From Methylophaga sp. (GTDB lineage: Bacteria; Pseudomonadota; Gammaproteobacteria; Nitrosococcales; Methylophagaceae), in contig JAGXHJ010000065.1 of NCBI GenBank assembly GCA_024636315.1, positions 1 to 64,000 of the forward strand: DNA of 64,000 bases, in the 5' to 3' direction. The translations under genes were made by a program, and so were the position numbers. Shown here piece by piece: positions 26,754 through 34,600 of the stretch; the first letter of the stretch is position 1, and each line of letters starts with the position of its first letter. The notes beneath the pieces are model-generated. The model was not told where the DNA came from. It ran no database searches and saw nothing but the letters and a program-made list of their open reading frames with translations.

Positions 26754-27176
26754 ATGAATTTAAATCCTTTAGCACCTATTTTCAGTATTGGCGAAAAGCT
26801 GATTGATAAATTAATACCTGATCCAGAAGCTAAAGCAAAAGCGACGCAAGAACTACTAGTTTTGCAACAGCAAGGTGAATTGAAGGCGTTAGAAATAAGC
26901 ATGAGTGCCATTTTGGCAGAAGCACAATCACCTGATCCATGGACTAGTCGTGCACGTCCTTCTTTCATGTATGTGTTTTATTTTGTGTTGATCTTATTAG
27001 TCATTGTTGCTCCATTCGTCGGTATTTTTTTCCCTGAGCAAATGGCACAGTTCTATATCAATGTTAATGCTGGATTTAAGGCTATCCCTGAAACATTGTG
27101 GTGGACATTTACTAGTGGCTTTTTAGGTTATGCCGGCGCAAGGACTTACGAAAAAACAAAAGGAGTGACTAAGTGA
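26754..27176 (+). CDS. Holin, GTA 3TM-type
   Basis: A 140-aa protein. An amphipathic, Lys/Glu/Ala-rich N-terminal half (DPEAKAKATQELLVLQQQ), then PWTSRARPSFMYVFYFVLILLVIVAP and two further hydrophobic segments ending GFLGYAGARTYEK. This is the pattern of the three-TM holins first noted in gene-transfer agents. It would permeabilise the inner membrane at the time of lysis. It lies between the putative endolysin and a tail-anchored coiled-coil protein. Confidence 0.8.
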   Translation: MNLNPLAPIFSIGEKLIDKLIPDPEAKAKATQELLVLQQQGELKALEISMSAILAEAQSPDPWTSRARPSFMYVFYFVLILLVIVAPFVGIFFPEQMAQFYINVNAGFKAIPETLWWTFTSGFLGYAGARTYEKTKGVTK

Positions 27177-27472
27177 GCGATGATATCGAGCGACTTAGAT
27201 CGGACATTAATAACCAAATGAGTGCATTACGTGGCGATATAAAAGACATCTCAAAAGCATTATTGGAATTGGTTAGATTAGATAGCGTTATAAAAAATCA
27301 GGACATGTTAACCAAAAGGATTGGCACCCAAGTCGATGATCATGAAAATAGAATTCGAATTGGTGAGGTGAAAAACAGCGAACAGCAATCGCGCATCAGC
27401 AGCTCAGAACGTATCGTGTGGCTTATCGTCACCTCTGTTTTTGCATTAGCTTTTTTCTTTATTCGAGGCTAA
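27173..27472 (+). CDS. Coiled-coil protein with C-terminal TM helix, lysis-associated
   Basis: A 99-aa product, GTG start overlapping the holin stop, with an AAGGAG Shine-Dalgarno. A long amphipathic coiled coil (about 1-75) is followed by a C-terminal TM helix (IVWLIVTSVFALAFFFI). This topology resembles XhlA-type and DUF1640-like proteins found beside holins. A membrane-anchored accessory to lysis is likely. Confidence 0.65.
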   Translation: MSDDIERLRSDINNQMSALRGDIKDISKALLELVRLDSVIKNQDMLTKRIGTQVDDHENRIRIGEVKNSEQQSRISSSERIVWLIVTSVFALAFFFIRG

Positions 27473-27474
27473 CC

Positions 27475-28089
27475 ATGCCAGGCACATTAAGCTTTTCTGA
27501 TTTACAAGCCGATCACAAAGCCGCGTTAGGTAGTGCTGATAGTAAATTTAAGTCAGCTAATAATGCCGATTATGAGCGACATTTGAATAATGCCGCCTTG
27601 GCTTTGTCACGTATTCGCCGGCGAACCTTGGTTGATACATTAACATTGGTGGCTGGTAAAAGTGATTATCCAGCCCCTAATGATTTAGTCTCGCCTAAAG
27701 TTTCAAGTTGGGGTCAGGGAAAACTTCAACCGTGGGAACCGGGTTACTGTAAGTTGCCACGAATGACAATGTTTGAAGGTGAATCAGGCTTAATGATTAA
27801 TCTTAATCCTGCACCAACTGGCTCACAAATAAGCATGTTTGGCTCTGGTTATACTTATTTTTATTTAGCCGCACATCATATTGATGCAGATCCAACTAAA
27901 ACGACATTCAAAGCCGCCGATCGTGATGTGTTTTTATTGTTTGCATTGATAGCGGCCATGACTGAACTAGCGGCTATGGGTGTCACTGAACCTTTGCAAC
28001 TGCATCGCGGTATGGGCTCTATGCCTGCCAGTGGCACACCACAAGCATTAGTCGAACTATTAAGTAAACAAGTGGACTTGCGGCGATGA
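27475..28089 (+). CDS. Phage head-tail adaptor-like protein
   Basis: A 204-aa protein from ATG 27475 (MPGTLSFSDLQADHKAALG). Helical N-terminus with HLNNAALALSRIRRRT, a central beta region (TLTLVAGKSDYPAP) and a C-terminal helix bundle. Position between capsid/lysis genes and the gp10-like and tail-terminator-like genes, and the small helical fold, suggest a connector that binds under the portal. No direct family recognition. Confidence 0.55.
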   Translation: MPGTLSFSDLQADHKAALGSADSKFKSANNADYERHLNNAALALSRIRRRTLVDTLTLVAGKSDYPAPNDLVSPKVSSWGQGKLQPWEPGYCKLPRMTMFEGESGLMINLNPAPTGSQISMFGSGYTYFYLAAHHIDADPTKTTFKAADRDVFLLFALIAAMTELAAMGVTEPLQLHRGMGSMPASGTPQALVELLSKQVDLRR

Positions 28090-28583
28090 GTAGTTTTGTT
28101 GTTGAGGTGAATAATCGCGTTGTGGTCAATGCGTTGCAAAAGGCGACTAAATCGATGCCTTCAGATATTGATCATGCTGTACAACGAGCGGCGATTGAAG
28201 TTGGTCGCATGCTTAAACAAAATTCACCCAAGGCATTTTCAACGTTGACCAACAGCATTAAAGAAGATCAAGTCGCGTTAATGGAATGGCGTGTTGGACC
28301 ACATGTTGATTATGCTCAATATGTTGAAGAGGGCACGAGCGGTGGCGGTAATGTGCCTTTCCCAGCTTTATTGTCCTGGATAAAAGTAAAAGGCATTCAG
28401 CCTCGTAATCCCGAATGGAATTTAGATGATCTTGCATGGGTTATCCAAAAATCAATACTGGCCAAAGGTACGCGTAAACAACCTTTTGTACAGCCCGTTA
28501 TTGATAGTGGTTTTGCACAACAAAGGCTCAATCAACTTGTTGCTCAAGCAGCTGCAAGATCAATTGCTGAGGCTGGCTTGTAA
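28086..28583 (+). CDS. HK97 gp10-like neck / tail-completion protein
   Basis: A 165-aa product with a typical HK97-gp10-like pattern: N-terminal helix with VVNALQKATKSMPSDIDHAVQ, LMEWRVGPHVDYAQYVEEGT, then KQPFVQPVIDSGFAQQRLN. The Y-A-x-Y-V-E-x-G-T signature is a hallmark of this family. These proteins sit at the head-tail junction. It overlaps its neighbours by 1-4 bp. Confidence 0.8.
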   Translation: MSSFVVEVNNRVVVNALQKATKSMPSDIDHAVQRAAIEVGRMLKQNSPKAFSTLTNSIKEDQVALMEWRVGPHVDYAQYVEEGTSGGGNVPFPALLSWIKVKGIQPRNPEWNLDDLAWVIQKSILAKGTRKQPFVQPVIDSGFAQQRLNQLVAQAAARSIAEAGL

Positions 28584-28990
28584 TGTGGTTCGATATATTA
28601 ATGGCTTTAAATAACCACTTGATAGCCACGTCCGAATTAAACGGCGTGGCCATTGTTGTGGGTTCTGATACTAAGATCCCGCAAGGTGCAACGGTAGTGC
28701 TTATTCGCGGTACGTTTGACCCAAAAACTACCGAGCCTAAATCGCGAGATAGTCAGCAACTCTATGTTGAATGTTGGCAATGGGACGAAAGCGAATCACC
28801 CACAAAAGGCTATGAGAAATTAGCAGAGCTCGAAGGTATTGTTATGAAAGCATTGAATGACTTTGGTGCTGGAAGTAACCGCGTTAATAACAAACAAGTT
28901 CGAGTGATACTCGGACAAACAGAACCTGATGGCGATGCATTTCGTCCCAGCGTAGGCAGCCGAACTGCCGTTACCGTTCAATGGCAATAG
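28583..28990 (+). CDS. Tail terminator-like protein
   Basis: A 135-aa protein with a small alpha/beta layout: DILMALNNHLIATSELNG, VVLIRGTFDPKT, a central WQWDESESPTKGYEKLAELEGI helix and a C-terminal GSRTAVTVQWQ strand. Its place between the gp10-like and tail tube genes matches the tail terminator that caps the tube in siphophages. The ATG overlaps the previous stop. Confidence 0.65.
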   Translation: MWFDILMALNNHLIATSELNGVAIVVGSDTKIPQGATVVLIRGTFDPKTTEPKSRDSQQLYVECWQWDESESPTKGYEKLAELEGIVMKALNDFGAGSNRVNNKQVRVILGQTEPDGDAFRPSVGSRTAVTVQWQ

Positions 28991-29001
28991 GAGACAATAC
29001 C

Positions 29002-29154
29002 ATGCCTGAAAAAAAAGTAATAAAAGTAAAAGTGAAGCTTGTTGCACCTCACACCCATGCTGGTGAAAAGTGCAAAAAAGGCGACACTATTGACGTCACC
29101 ACAACACAAAAAACGTGGATGGCAAAACGTGGCTTAATTGAAGGAGAAGGCTAA
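29002..29154 (+). CDS. Small basic phage protein, conserved in tail gene clusters
   Basis: A 50-aa protein: MPEKKVIKVKVKLVAPHTHA, then GEKCKKGDTIDVTTTQ and AKRGLIEGEG. The HtHaG...kGD...W...G pattern recurs in many phage gene clusters just before tail tube genes. AGGAGAC ribosome-binding site; its TAA overlaps the ATG of the tail tube gene. Function unknown. Confidence 0.7.
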   Translation: MPEKKVIKVKVKLVAPHTHAGEKCKKGDTIDVTTTQKTWMAKRGLIEGEG

Positions 29155-29906
29155 TGGCCGGTGTATTAGCGTCAGGTACGCTCTACCTAAATCGTATTAT
29201 TAATGGTACTAAACAAGGCCGCGTAAAAGTGCCAGGTGTGGCCACCTTTAGTATCTCCCCTAAATCAGATAAAAAAGAAGCAACATCAAAAGACAAAAAT
29301 AAATATGGCCAAGTGGTTGCCTCTGTTTTATTGCCACAACCTACAGAGTTTAAAGTCACCATTACCGATGTCGATGGCCCTGCATTAGCGATGGCCTTGA
29401 TGGGTGACTTATCAGTGTTAACAGTAGGTGGCGGCACGGTTACTGGTGAAGCCGTGACAGCAAAACTTGATACCTTTGTTGATTTGGCTAACAAAAATCT
29501 CACTGCTTTGAGTGTTATTGTTAAAGATGCAGCCGATATCATTACGTATGTTGAAGGTACCGATTATGAATTGAACTATGCGTTAGGCTGGGTTAAGCCT
29601 ATTTCTGGCGGTAGTATTGCTGCAGATGCTGTACTGCATATTGATTATGCGCATGGTGCGATTACAGGCCAAACTATCAACGGTTCAACATTAGCCGAAG
29701 TACGTGGCGAATTTGTCTTGGACGGACAGAACTTAGCCGATGGCAAAGATTTAACCGTGTATGTGGATGAAGGTGTTGTCGCTACGGATGGCGAAGTTGA
29801 TTTTATGTCTGATGATTTCGTTGAACTATCTTTAGCGGGAACGATGGTTACACAAACAGGCAAAAACCAACCGTATGTGGTTGAACTTGGTAAAACATTG
29901 AGTTAA
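29154..29906 (+). CDS. Major tail tube protein
   Basis: A 250-aa beta-rich protein: VLASGTLYLNRIINGT, ATFSISPKSDKKEATSKDKN, then an Ig-like C-terminal part (VRGEFVLDGQNLADGKDLTV, ELSLAGTMVTQTG). Tail tube subunits stack in hexameric rings around the tape measure. The position, size and pattern fit; it lies after the terminator-like gene. The usual pair of tail assembly chaperone genes does not follow: an accessory module is found there instead. Confidence 0.75.
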   Translation: MAGVLASGTLYLNRIINGTKQGRVKVPGVATFSISPKSDKKEATSKDKNKYGQVVASVLLPQPTEFKVTITDVDGPALAMALMGDLSVLTVGGGTVTGEAVTAKLDTFVDLANKNLTALSVIVKDAADIITYVEGTDYELNYALGWVKPISGGSIAADAVLHIDYAHGAITGQTINGSTLAEVRGEFVLDGQNLADGKDLTVYVDEGVVATDGEVDFMSDDFVELSLAGTMVTQTGKNQPYVVELGKTLS

Positions 29907-29918
29907 CCAGCACTAGTG

Positions 29919-29941
29919 GTTGGTCGGGTTTTCCGACCAAC
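29919..29941. terminator. Hairpin after the tail tube gene
   Basis: GTTGGTCGG 29919-29927 pairs with CCGACCAAC 29933-29941 around GTTTT. There is no T-run on the plus strand, so it may act as an mRNA 3' stabiliser or a weak terminator between the late genes and the minus-strand gene that follows. Confidence 0.5.
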
Positions 29942-29984
29942 TGAAATGTTAAACGATTTAGCCTGTTAGGGATGATGGGCTATT

Positions 29985-30557
29985 TTACTGTGTTAATGCA
30001 CCATTATAAGTGCCATCTAATGTATAGAAGCCAATCACTTCATCGAGGATAGTGGCGCCGAAAGCATTTTTCCCACGGTATGTCATTACAACCATAATGT
30101 GATTTTCTTTATTAACGTAGCGTGTTGAAACGTGTTCAAAACTGCTGGGATCATTCATGACTGCTTTAGTTCTCTTCACAAAGTCTCGGTGAGAGCCATC
30201 CCACGCACTAAATTGGCTTTCTATCCTTTCTGTTGGTGTTATGAATTTTTCAACATAGACTGGCGCTGCCACTTCCTTGTCCGTAGTTTCTGAACCGCCA
30301 AACAATAAAATAAAAACCCAAACAACAACGGCGCTAGAGATTAGAATTATATTTCTTTTTGCTATCCCCATCTCTTTTGCGCTAAGGGTTTTTGAAGCTC
30401 CAATTGGTTTTCTAGTTTGGCTTTTTTGTGTTGATTTAGATTTCCCTAAAACACGTAATTCTTCTTCAGTAAATAAGACATTGCCACTGTCTTTTTCTTC
30501 TTTCATTTTGGCAACAGCCTCGGTGTAACTGAGGTTTGTTTCTTTCTTTTTAAACAT
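29985..30557 (-). CDS. Membrane-anchored moron protein, unknown
   Basis: A 190-aa protein on the minus strand within plus-strand late genes. Cytoplasmic N-terminus (about 1-68, charged), a TM helix (IILISSAVVVWVFILLFGG), then an external domain with MNDPSSFEHVSTRYV and VVMTYRGKNAFGATILDEV. That domain resembles the C-terminal part of the protein at 43866-44396. The reversed orientation and own transcription are typical of lysogenic-conversion genes, for example superinfection exclusion. No function known. Confidence 0.65.
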   Translation of the reverse strand: MFKKKETNLSYTEAVAKMKEEKDSGNVLFTEEELRVLGKSKSTQKSQTRKPIGASKTLSAKEMGIAKRNIILISSAVVVWVFILLFGGSETTDKEVAAPVYVEKFITPTERIESQFSAWDGSHRDFVKRTKAVMNDPSSFEHVSTRYVNKENHIMVVMTYRGKNAFGATILDEVIGFYTLDGTYNGALTQ

Positions 30558-30605
30558 ACGATATTCCTTTATATTTGCACTGATGCACTATAAATCAACA
30601 ATGAC

Positions 30606-30845
30606 TTGTTGACAACAAAAGCGCAGTTCAGATATGATTCATTTGCACTGGCAAAATCCAGTGTCGGAGTTTGGAAGCTTCGGAATATTACAGGACGCCC
30701 AATCAGCCGCGTCACGCGGTTTTTTTGTGCCATAATATTATGGTGGTTGTGCGTGGGGGAGCCTTCGGGTTCGCCGGTGCCTGTATCCGGTCTTCCAACT
30801 CTGCGTACAATCATCACCCTGTTTGGAAGTAGGGTGATGGTTTAA
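30606..30845 (+). CDS. Icd/Ash-like small protein of a P1 immI-type module
   Basis: A 79-aa frame whose sequence (DSFALAKSSVGVWKLRN, RVTRFFCAIILWWLCVG, SGLPTLRTIITLFGSR) has the look of the Ash/Icd family. Those are small proteins encoded between c4 and ant in P1-like immunity regions, and P1 Icd interferes with cell division. The TTG at 30606 precedes the promoter -35, so the true start must lie further downstream and is unresolved. The frame runs across the internal terminator and the antisense-pairing segments. Translation may therefore be the target of the RNA switch. Confidence 0.5.
   Translation: MLTTKAQFRYDSFALAKSSVGVWKLRNITGRPISRVTRFFCAIILWWLCVGEPSGSPVPVSGLPTLRTIITLFGSRVMV
30609..30638 (+). 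promoter_or_regulatory. Sigma70 promoter of the antirepressor module
   Basis: TTGACA 30609-30614, an 18-bp spacer, TATGAT 30633-30638. The spacer carries AAAAGCGCAGTT, the reverse complement of the AACTGCGCTTT half-site found in the prophage left arm (12714, 14063-14091). It is a candidate repressor operator. Confidence 0.75.
30645..30726 (+). ncRNA. C4-like antisense RNA
   Basis: The predicted RNA runs from the promoter above to the intrinsic terminator CCGCGTCACGCGG plus seven T (30707-30726), about 82 nt, close to the size of P1 c4 RNA. Its segment 30667-30699 is complementary to 30776-30801. GAGTTTGGAAG pairs with CTTCCAACTC, CGGA with TCCG, ACAGG with CCTGT, and CGCC with GGTG, in antiparallel order. 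This two-segment arrangement is the hallmark of C4 antisense control of ant expression. Confidence 0.75.
30707..30726 (+). terminator. Intrinsic terminator inside the antirepressor leader
   Basis: A GC-rich inverted repeat, CCGCGT and ACGCGG, is followed by seven T. It ends the putative antisense RNA and separates it from the downstream ant message. Confidence 0.8.
30812..30839 (+). promoter_or_regulatory. Stem-loop before the ant start codon
   Basis: CATCACCCT 30812-30820 pairs with AGGGTGATG 30831-30839. Its loop repeats GTTTGGAAG, which is also found in the C4-like RNA (30669-30677), so the loop can compete for the same CTTCCAAC partner. The AGGAG of ant follows at 30852. Confidence 0.55.
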
Positions 30846-30864
30846 TCCATACAGGAGATTAACC

Positions 30865-31389
30865 ATGAACTATCATCTCAACCCGCTTTCTGTGGGGCAA
30901 TTTTCCATTTCTGAATGCGCCATGGTCGATAATGTGCCGCATGTCACCCGTAAAGCGATGGGTGAATTTCTCGAATATGCCGATCCCCAAAATGCAATCG
31001 ATAAAATTTTAGAGCGAAATCCATTCATTAATTCCTATTCAGTACCTGTCAATATGTCAGGTGGTGATGGAAAAAATTACGATATTCGCGTTTATCATCC
31101 GGTCGGTTTTATGTCAGTCGTATTATCTAGCAATCAACCCAAAGCTAAATTAGTGAAAGAAGCTGTTGCCAATTTGGTTTATGACTATTCACGGCGCGAT
31201 AAAATTTCAGCAGGGTTGGAGGTTCAGATCCGCTATCAGAAAATTTCGATCATCAACAAACTTGACCAAGTAAAAACACAGTTTGCCCGTGAAGGATTGA
31301 TAGCGAGCCTTAGACAAGTGTGCCAGCAATTAGGTGAGCCAGTGCCCGATATTGGCCTATTAGGTCTGGGGGTGAGCCATGAACGCTGA
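30865..31389 (+). CDS. ant: Phage antirepressor (BRO-N-like, P1 Ant-type)
   Basis: A 174-aa protein with a BRO-N-like core: ITRKAMGEFLEYADPQNAI is approximated by VTRKAMGEFLEYADPQNAI, then VYHPVGFMSVVLSSNQPKAK. The C-terminal helices (QIRYQKISIINKLDQVK) follow. Such proteins bind and inactivate phage repressors, driving the lytic cycle. It is preceded by the C4-like RNA and Icd-like ORF, with a good AGGAG ribosome-binding site 9 nt before ATG. Placement in the tail cluster is unusual. Its start and tail overlap by 11 bp with the next small gene. Confidence 0.75.
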   Translation: MNYHLNPLSVGQFSISECAMVDNVPHVTRKAMGEFLEYADPQNAIDKILERNPFINSYSVPVNMSGGDGKNYDIRVYHPVGFMSVVLSSNQPKAKLVKEAVANLVYDYSRRDKISAGLEVQIRYQKISIINKLDQVKTQFAREGLIASLRQVCQQLGEPVPDIGLLGLGVSHER

Positions 31390-31564
31390 TCAGTTACGAG
31401 ACTGCGGTAAATTCTGCACCGTTTCACAAGGGCTAGCAGTGTTAAGTTATATGATGTTTGAGTTTCGTGACAACACGGATTCACAGATTAATTTTGAATA
31501 TCTTGTTGCACAAGTGCAGCTTATTAATATTTGTCTTAACGAGGCGATGGAGGTGTTTGACTAA
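31379..31564 (+). CDS. Small phage protein downstream of ant, unknown
   Basis: A 61-aa product overlapping the end of ant by 11 bp (GGGGGTGAGCC precedes its ATG). Largely helical, acidic C-terminus (LINICLNEAMEVFD), three Cys. Probably translationally coupled to ant. No family recognised. Confidence 0.55.
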   Translation: MNADQLRDCGKFCTVSQGLAVLSYMMFEFRDNTDSQINFEYLVAQVQLINICLNEAMEVFD

Positions 31565-31572
31565 GCCAATTT

Positions 31573-31606
31573 CCCCCCTGTTTTGCTTGACCAAAGCGTT
31601 GATAAT
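31573..31606 (+). promoter_or_regulatory. Late promoter, copy D
   Basis: CCCCCC 31573-31578, TTTTGCTTG 31581-31589, an 11-bp spacer, GATAAT 31601-31606. Nearly identical to copy B. It restarts late transcription after the antirepressor module. Confidence 0.7.
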
Positions 31607-31612
31607 GCCTAG

Positions 31613-31677
31613 CACTAACTAAAGGTAAAGCAATCGCGAAAAGCCACGGTTTCCATTATGGAACCGTGGCTTTTTTT
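31613..31677 (+). ncRNA. Conserved short leader RNA with terminator hairpin, copy D
   Basis: The leader matches copy B almost base for base up to GCGAAAAGCC. The stem 31643-31653 / 31660-31670 then carries G-C where copy B has A-U (G31648-C31665 against A21043-U21060), a compensatory pair. A seven-T run ends at 31677, 11 bp before the tape measure start. Confidence 0.65.
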
Positions 31678-31687
31678 GGGAGAAAGT

Positions 31688-34600
31688 ATGGCAGGCAAAG
31701 CGGTTGAGATTCTACTCAAAGCAAAAGACTTCGCTTCTGCACAAATTGCAAAAGTAAATGAACGTGTCCGAGCAATCGGCCCTGCTAGTGATAGCTCGGT
31801 GGCTGGCAATGAGCGTTTATCTTCATCCTTTTCAACGCTAACATCACGCATTGGTGCTTTTATTGGTGCGACAGCAGGCTTTATTGCTGTTAAAGGTTTT
31901 TTTGAAGGTGTAATTAATACTGGTAGCAAGTTTGAAACATTACAAACTCAGATCGACGCGGTAACTGGAAGTGCTAAAGCTGGTGAGGAAGCATTTTCAT
32001 GGATAAAACAATTTGCTAAAGACACCCCGTTCCAGCTTGATGAGGTTGCTACTTCATTTATAAAACTCAAAGCGTTTGGTCTTGACCCACTCGATGGCAC
32101 CTTTCAAAAGTTAGTCGATCAATCATCCAAATTGGGTGGTGGCCAAGAAAAATTAAATGGCATTATTATCGCGGTAGGCCAAGCATGGGCTAAGCAAAAA
32201 TTGCAGGCTGAAGAAACGCTGCAGTTAGTCGAGCGTGGTGTACCTGTTTATGATCTGCTTAGTAAAGCTTTAAGCAAGACAACGGCCGAAATACAGCAAA
32301 TGAGTTTTGATGGTGAGTTGGGCCGAGATGCAATTAAGGCGCTCATTGATGAAATGGGTAGTAGCTCATTAGGTGCCGCCGCGGCACAGATGGAAAATGC
32401 TTCCAGTGTCGTTTCAAATTTAAAAGATCAAATTACTGAGTTTTTCGCTGAAATTTCTGATCAGGGCGCATTGGAATACTTCAAAAGCCAACTAAAAGAA
32501 CTCTCAAGCACTATTAAGCAGATGGTTGCCGATGGCAGTTTGAAAGAGTTTGCCAAAGATATAGCTGACGGCATGATATCAATGGCCAAAGCAATCAAAA
32601 CGACTGTTAGCACCGTCGTTTCTTTTACCTCAGAAATAAAAAGCATGGTCGCCGCTTTTATCACGGTTAAATTTGTTCAATATACCGCGGCTTTTTTTCA
32701 AATAGCTAAGGCTATAACAGCGGCCAAATTTGCACAGATAGGCTTAAACATTGCAATGCGTGCCAACCCGATTGGGCTTTTAGTTACTGCTATTGGTGCG
32801 TTGTACATTGGGATTGAAGCCTTAGTTAATAAATATTTTGACTGGTCGACAAGTGCTGAACGAGCAGCAAGAGATCAGCAATTAGTCGCCGATCAAGCTG
32901 AGGCCGCTGCTGAAAAATACCGAGCATTAACTGAGCAACTTGGCTTGCAGATCACTAGTGAAGAAGATTTGAAGGCGGCTGTTGATGCTGGTTTAATTTC
33001 ACTCAATCAAAAAACACAGGAATATGAGCGCGTAAAAACAGCGGCTGAATTAGCCACACTTGCCCAGAATAACTATGTATCAGCCTTAACCGGTGTTACG
33101 GCTGAAATTAACTTGCAAGCGAATCAGATGGTAGCGGGTGCATTTGCTGGCCAACAGTTCAAAGCCAAGCTAGATGAGATGACAGCAAGTAGTCAAGGGC
33201 TTGCTGGTTCATTATCGTCTATGTCGTCGGGCGTTTTTGCTGAATTTATGGCGGCATCTGAAGAAATGTTAGCTGGCAACTTTTTAACAGATCTTGAAAC
33301 GGCTGATCTAAAACTCGTATTAATGTCAGAGTCATTTAAACGGCTTGGCGTTGATACTGAATTACTACAATCTGGTTTAACTTCTGCTGGGTTGGCTGCG
33401 GTCAAGACTTTTGCATTTATTGCCAATCAAGCCGAAGCAACAGGTGACGTATTATTACTTTCAATTGATGCTGCATTAACTAAAATTAAAAATAATAGAG
33501 GTATTGATGCGATTACTGCCGAAGTAGTTAAGTTGGCAAATACAGGTCGTTACACAAGCGATCAAATCCTTGCAATGATGAGTAAGATCGATGCCGCCGC
33601 TGAAAAACTCATAAAGCCAATTAAAGAAATAAATAACCTCCTATCAAACTTGGGAAAGGACATTGGTGCAGCGGATACCGTAGAAGCACTTGAAGACTTA
33701 AGCATAGCTGCGACAGATGCTTTTTCACAGGGAAAGATTACAGCCGAAGAATATAATGATCTTATCGAAGCTATTCAAAATAGGTTGGCTGATGTTAATG
33801 CGTTATTAGAGAGGCAAATACAATTACAGCAACAATTGAACGGCGAAAATGCTGACGGTGACGAACAGCAAGACGATGCTGAACGAAACCATCATCGCGA
33901 AAGAGAAAAATCAATACAAATAACGGGTCGATTGGGTGAAGCCACGGCGAAAGCACTCGACATATCAAACAAAGCCCGAGTTGGAACAATTCTAGGTGTT
34001 CAAGCAATACGCCAATACTTTGCCGGCGTAAATACGTTGGCAGCTCGACTACTTGAAGCAAGTGAGAACGCTGATAAATTTGCAGATAGCGTACTTAATA
34101 CAGTGGATAGTGGTAACGCATCAGAACAGCAAATGGCCGGCTATGTTAAGCGATTGGAGCAAATGATCGCCGGCGGAAAGAACCTAGATAATCAATCACT
34201 CAGCAAACTACAAAATGCATTGTCAGCAGCCAAGAGCAAGATGGCAGCTCTTAAAGATGAAACAAAATCAGCTCAAGATGTGATAGCTGGGCTTGCAGGT
34301 GAGCTTGCCGGACTAGAAGGCGATCAATTGAAAGTTCAAGCGATAGAGGCTCAGCAACGGCGACTTGATCTGGAAGGAAAGATAGCTCAGGCACAGGCGG
34401 AAGGTAATGCAGAGGCGGTGGCTAGCTACAATAAAGCGCTGTCGTTGTTAGACAAGATAAACGCCAAAAAGAAACAGCAAATAATCGTGCAACAACAGGC
34501 TGACGCACAGCAAAACAATCAGCAGCAACAAAGCAGCACTAAGCAGAACGGCTCATCACCTATCTCTTCATCGACCAGCAATGGTGCTCAGGCAATACCC

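Noticed and set aside
30569..30817. Minus-strand frame antisense to the C4/Icd region
   Set aside because: The opposite strand holds a promoter, terminator and paired RNA segments; the minus-strand frame has no motif.
31658..31687. Upstream in-frame ATG for the tape measure gene
   Set aside because: It lies within the terminator stem; ATG 31688 has a proper Shine-Dalgarno.
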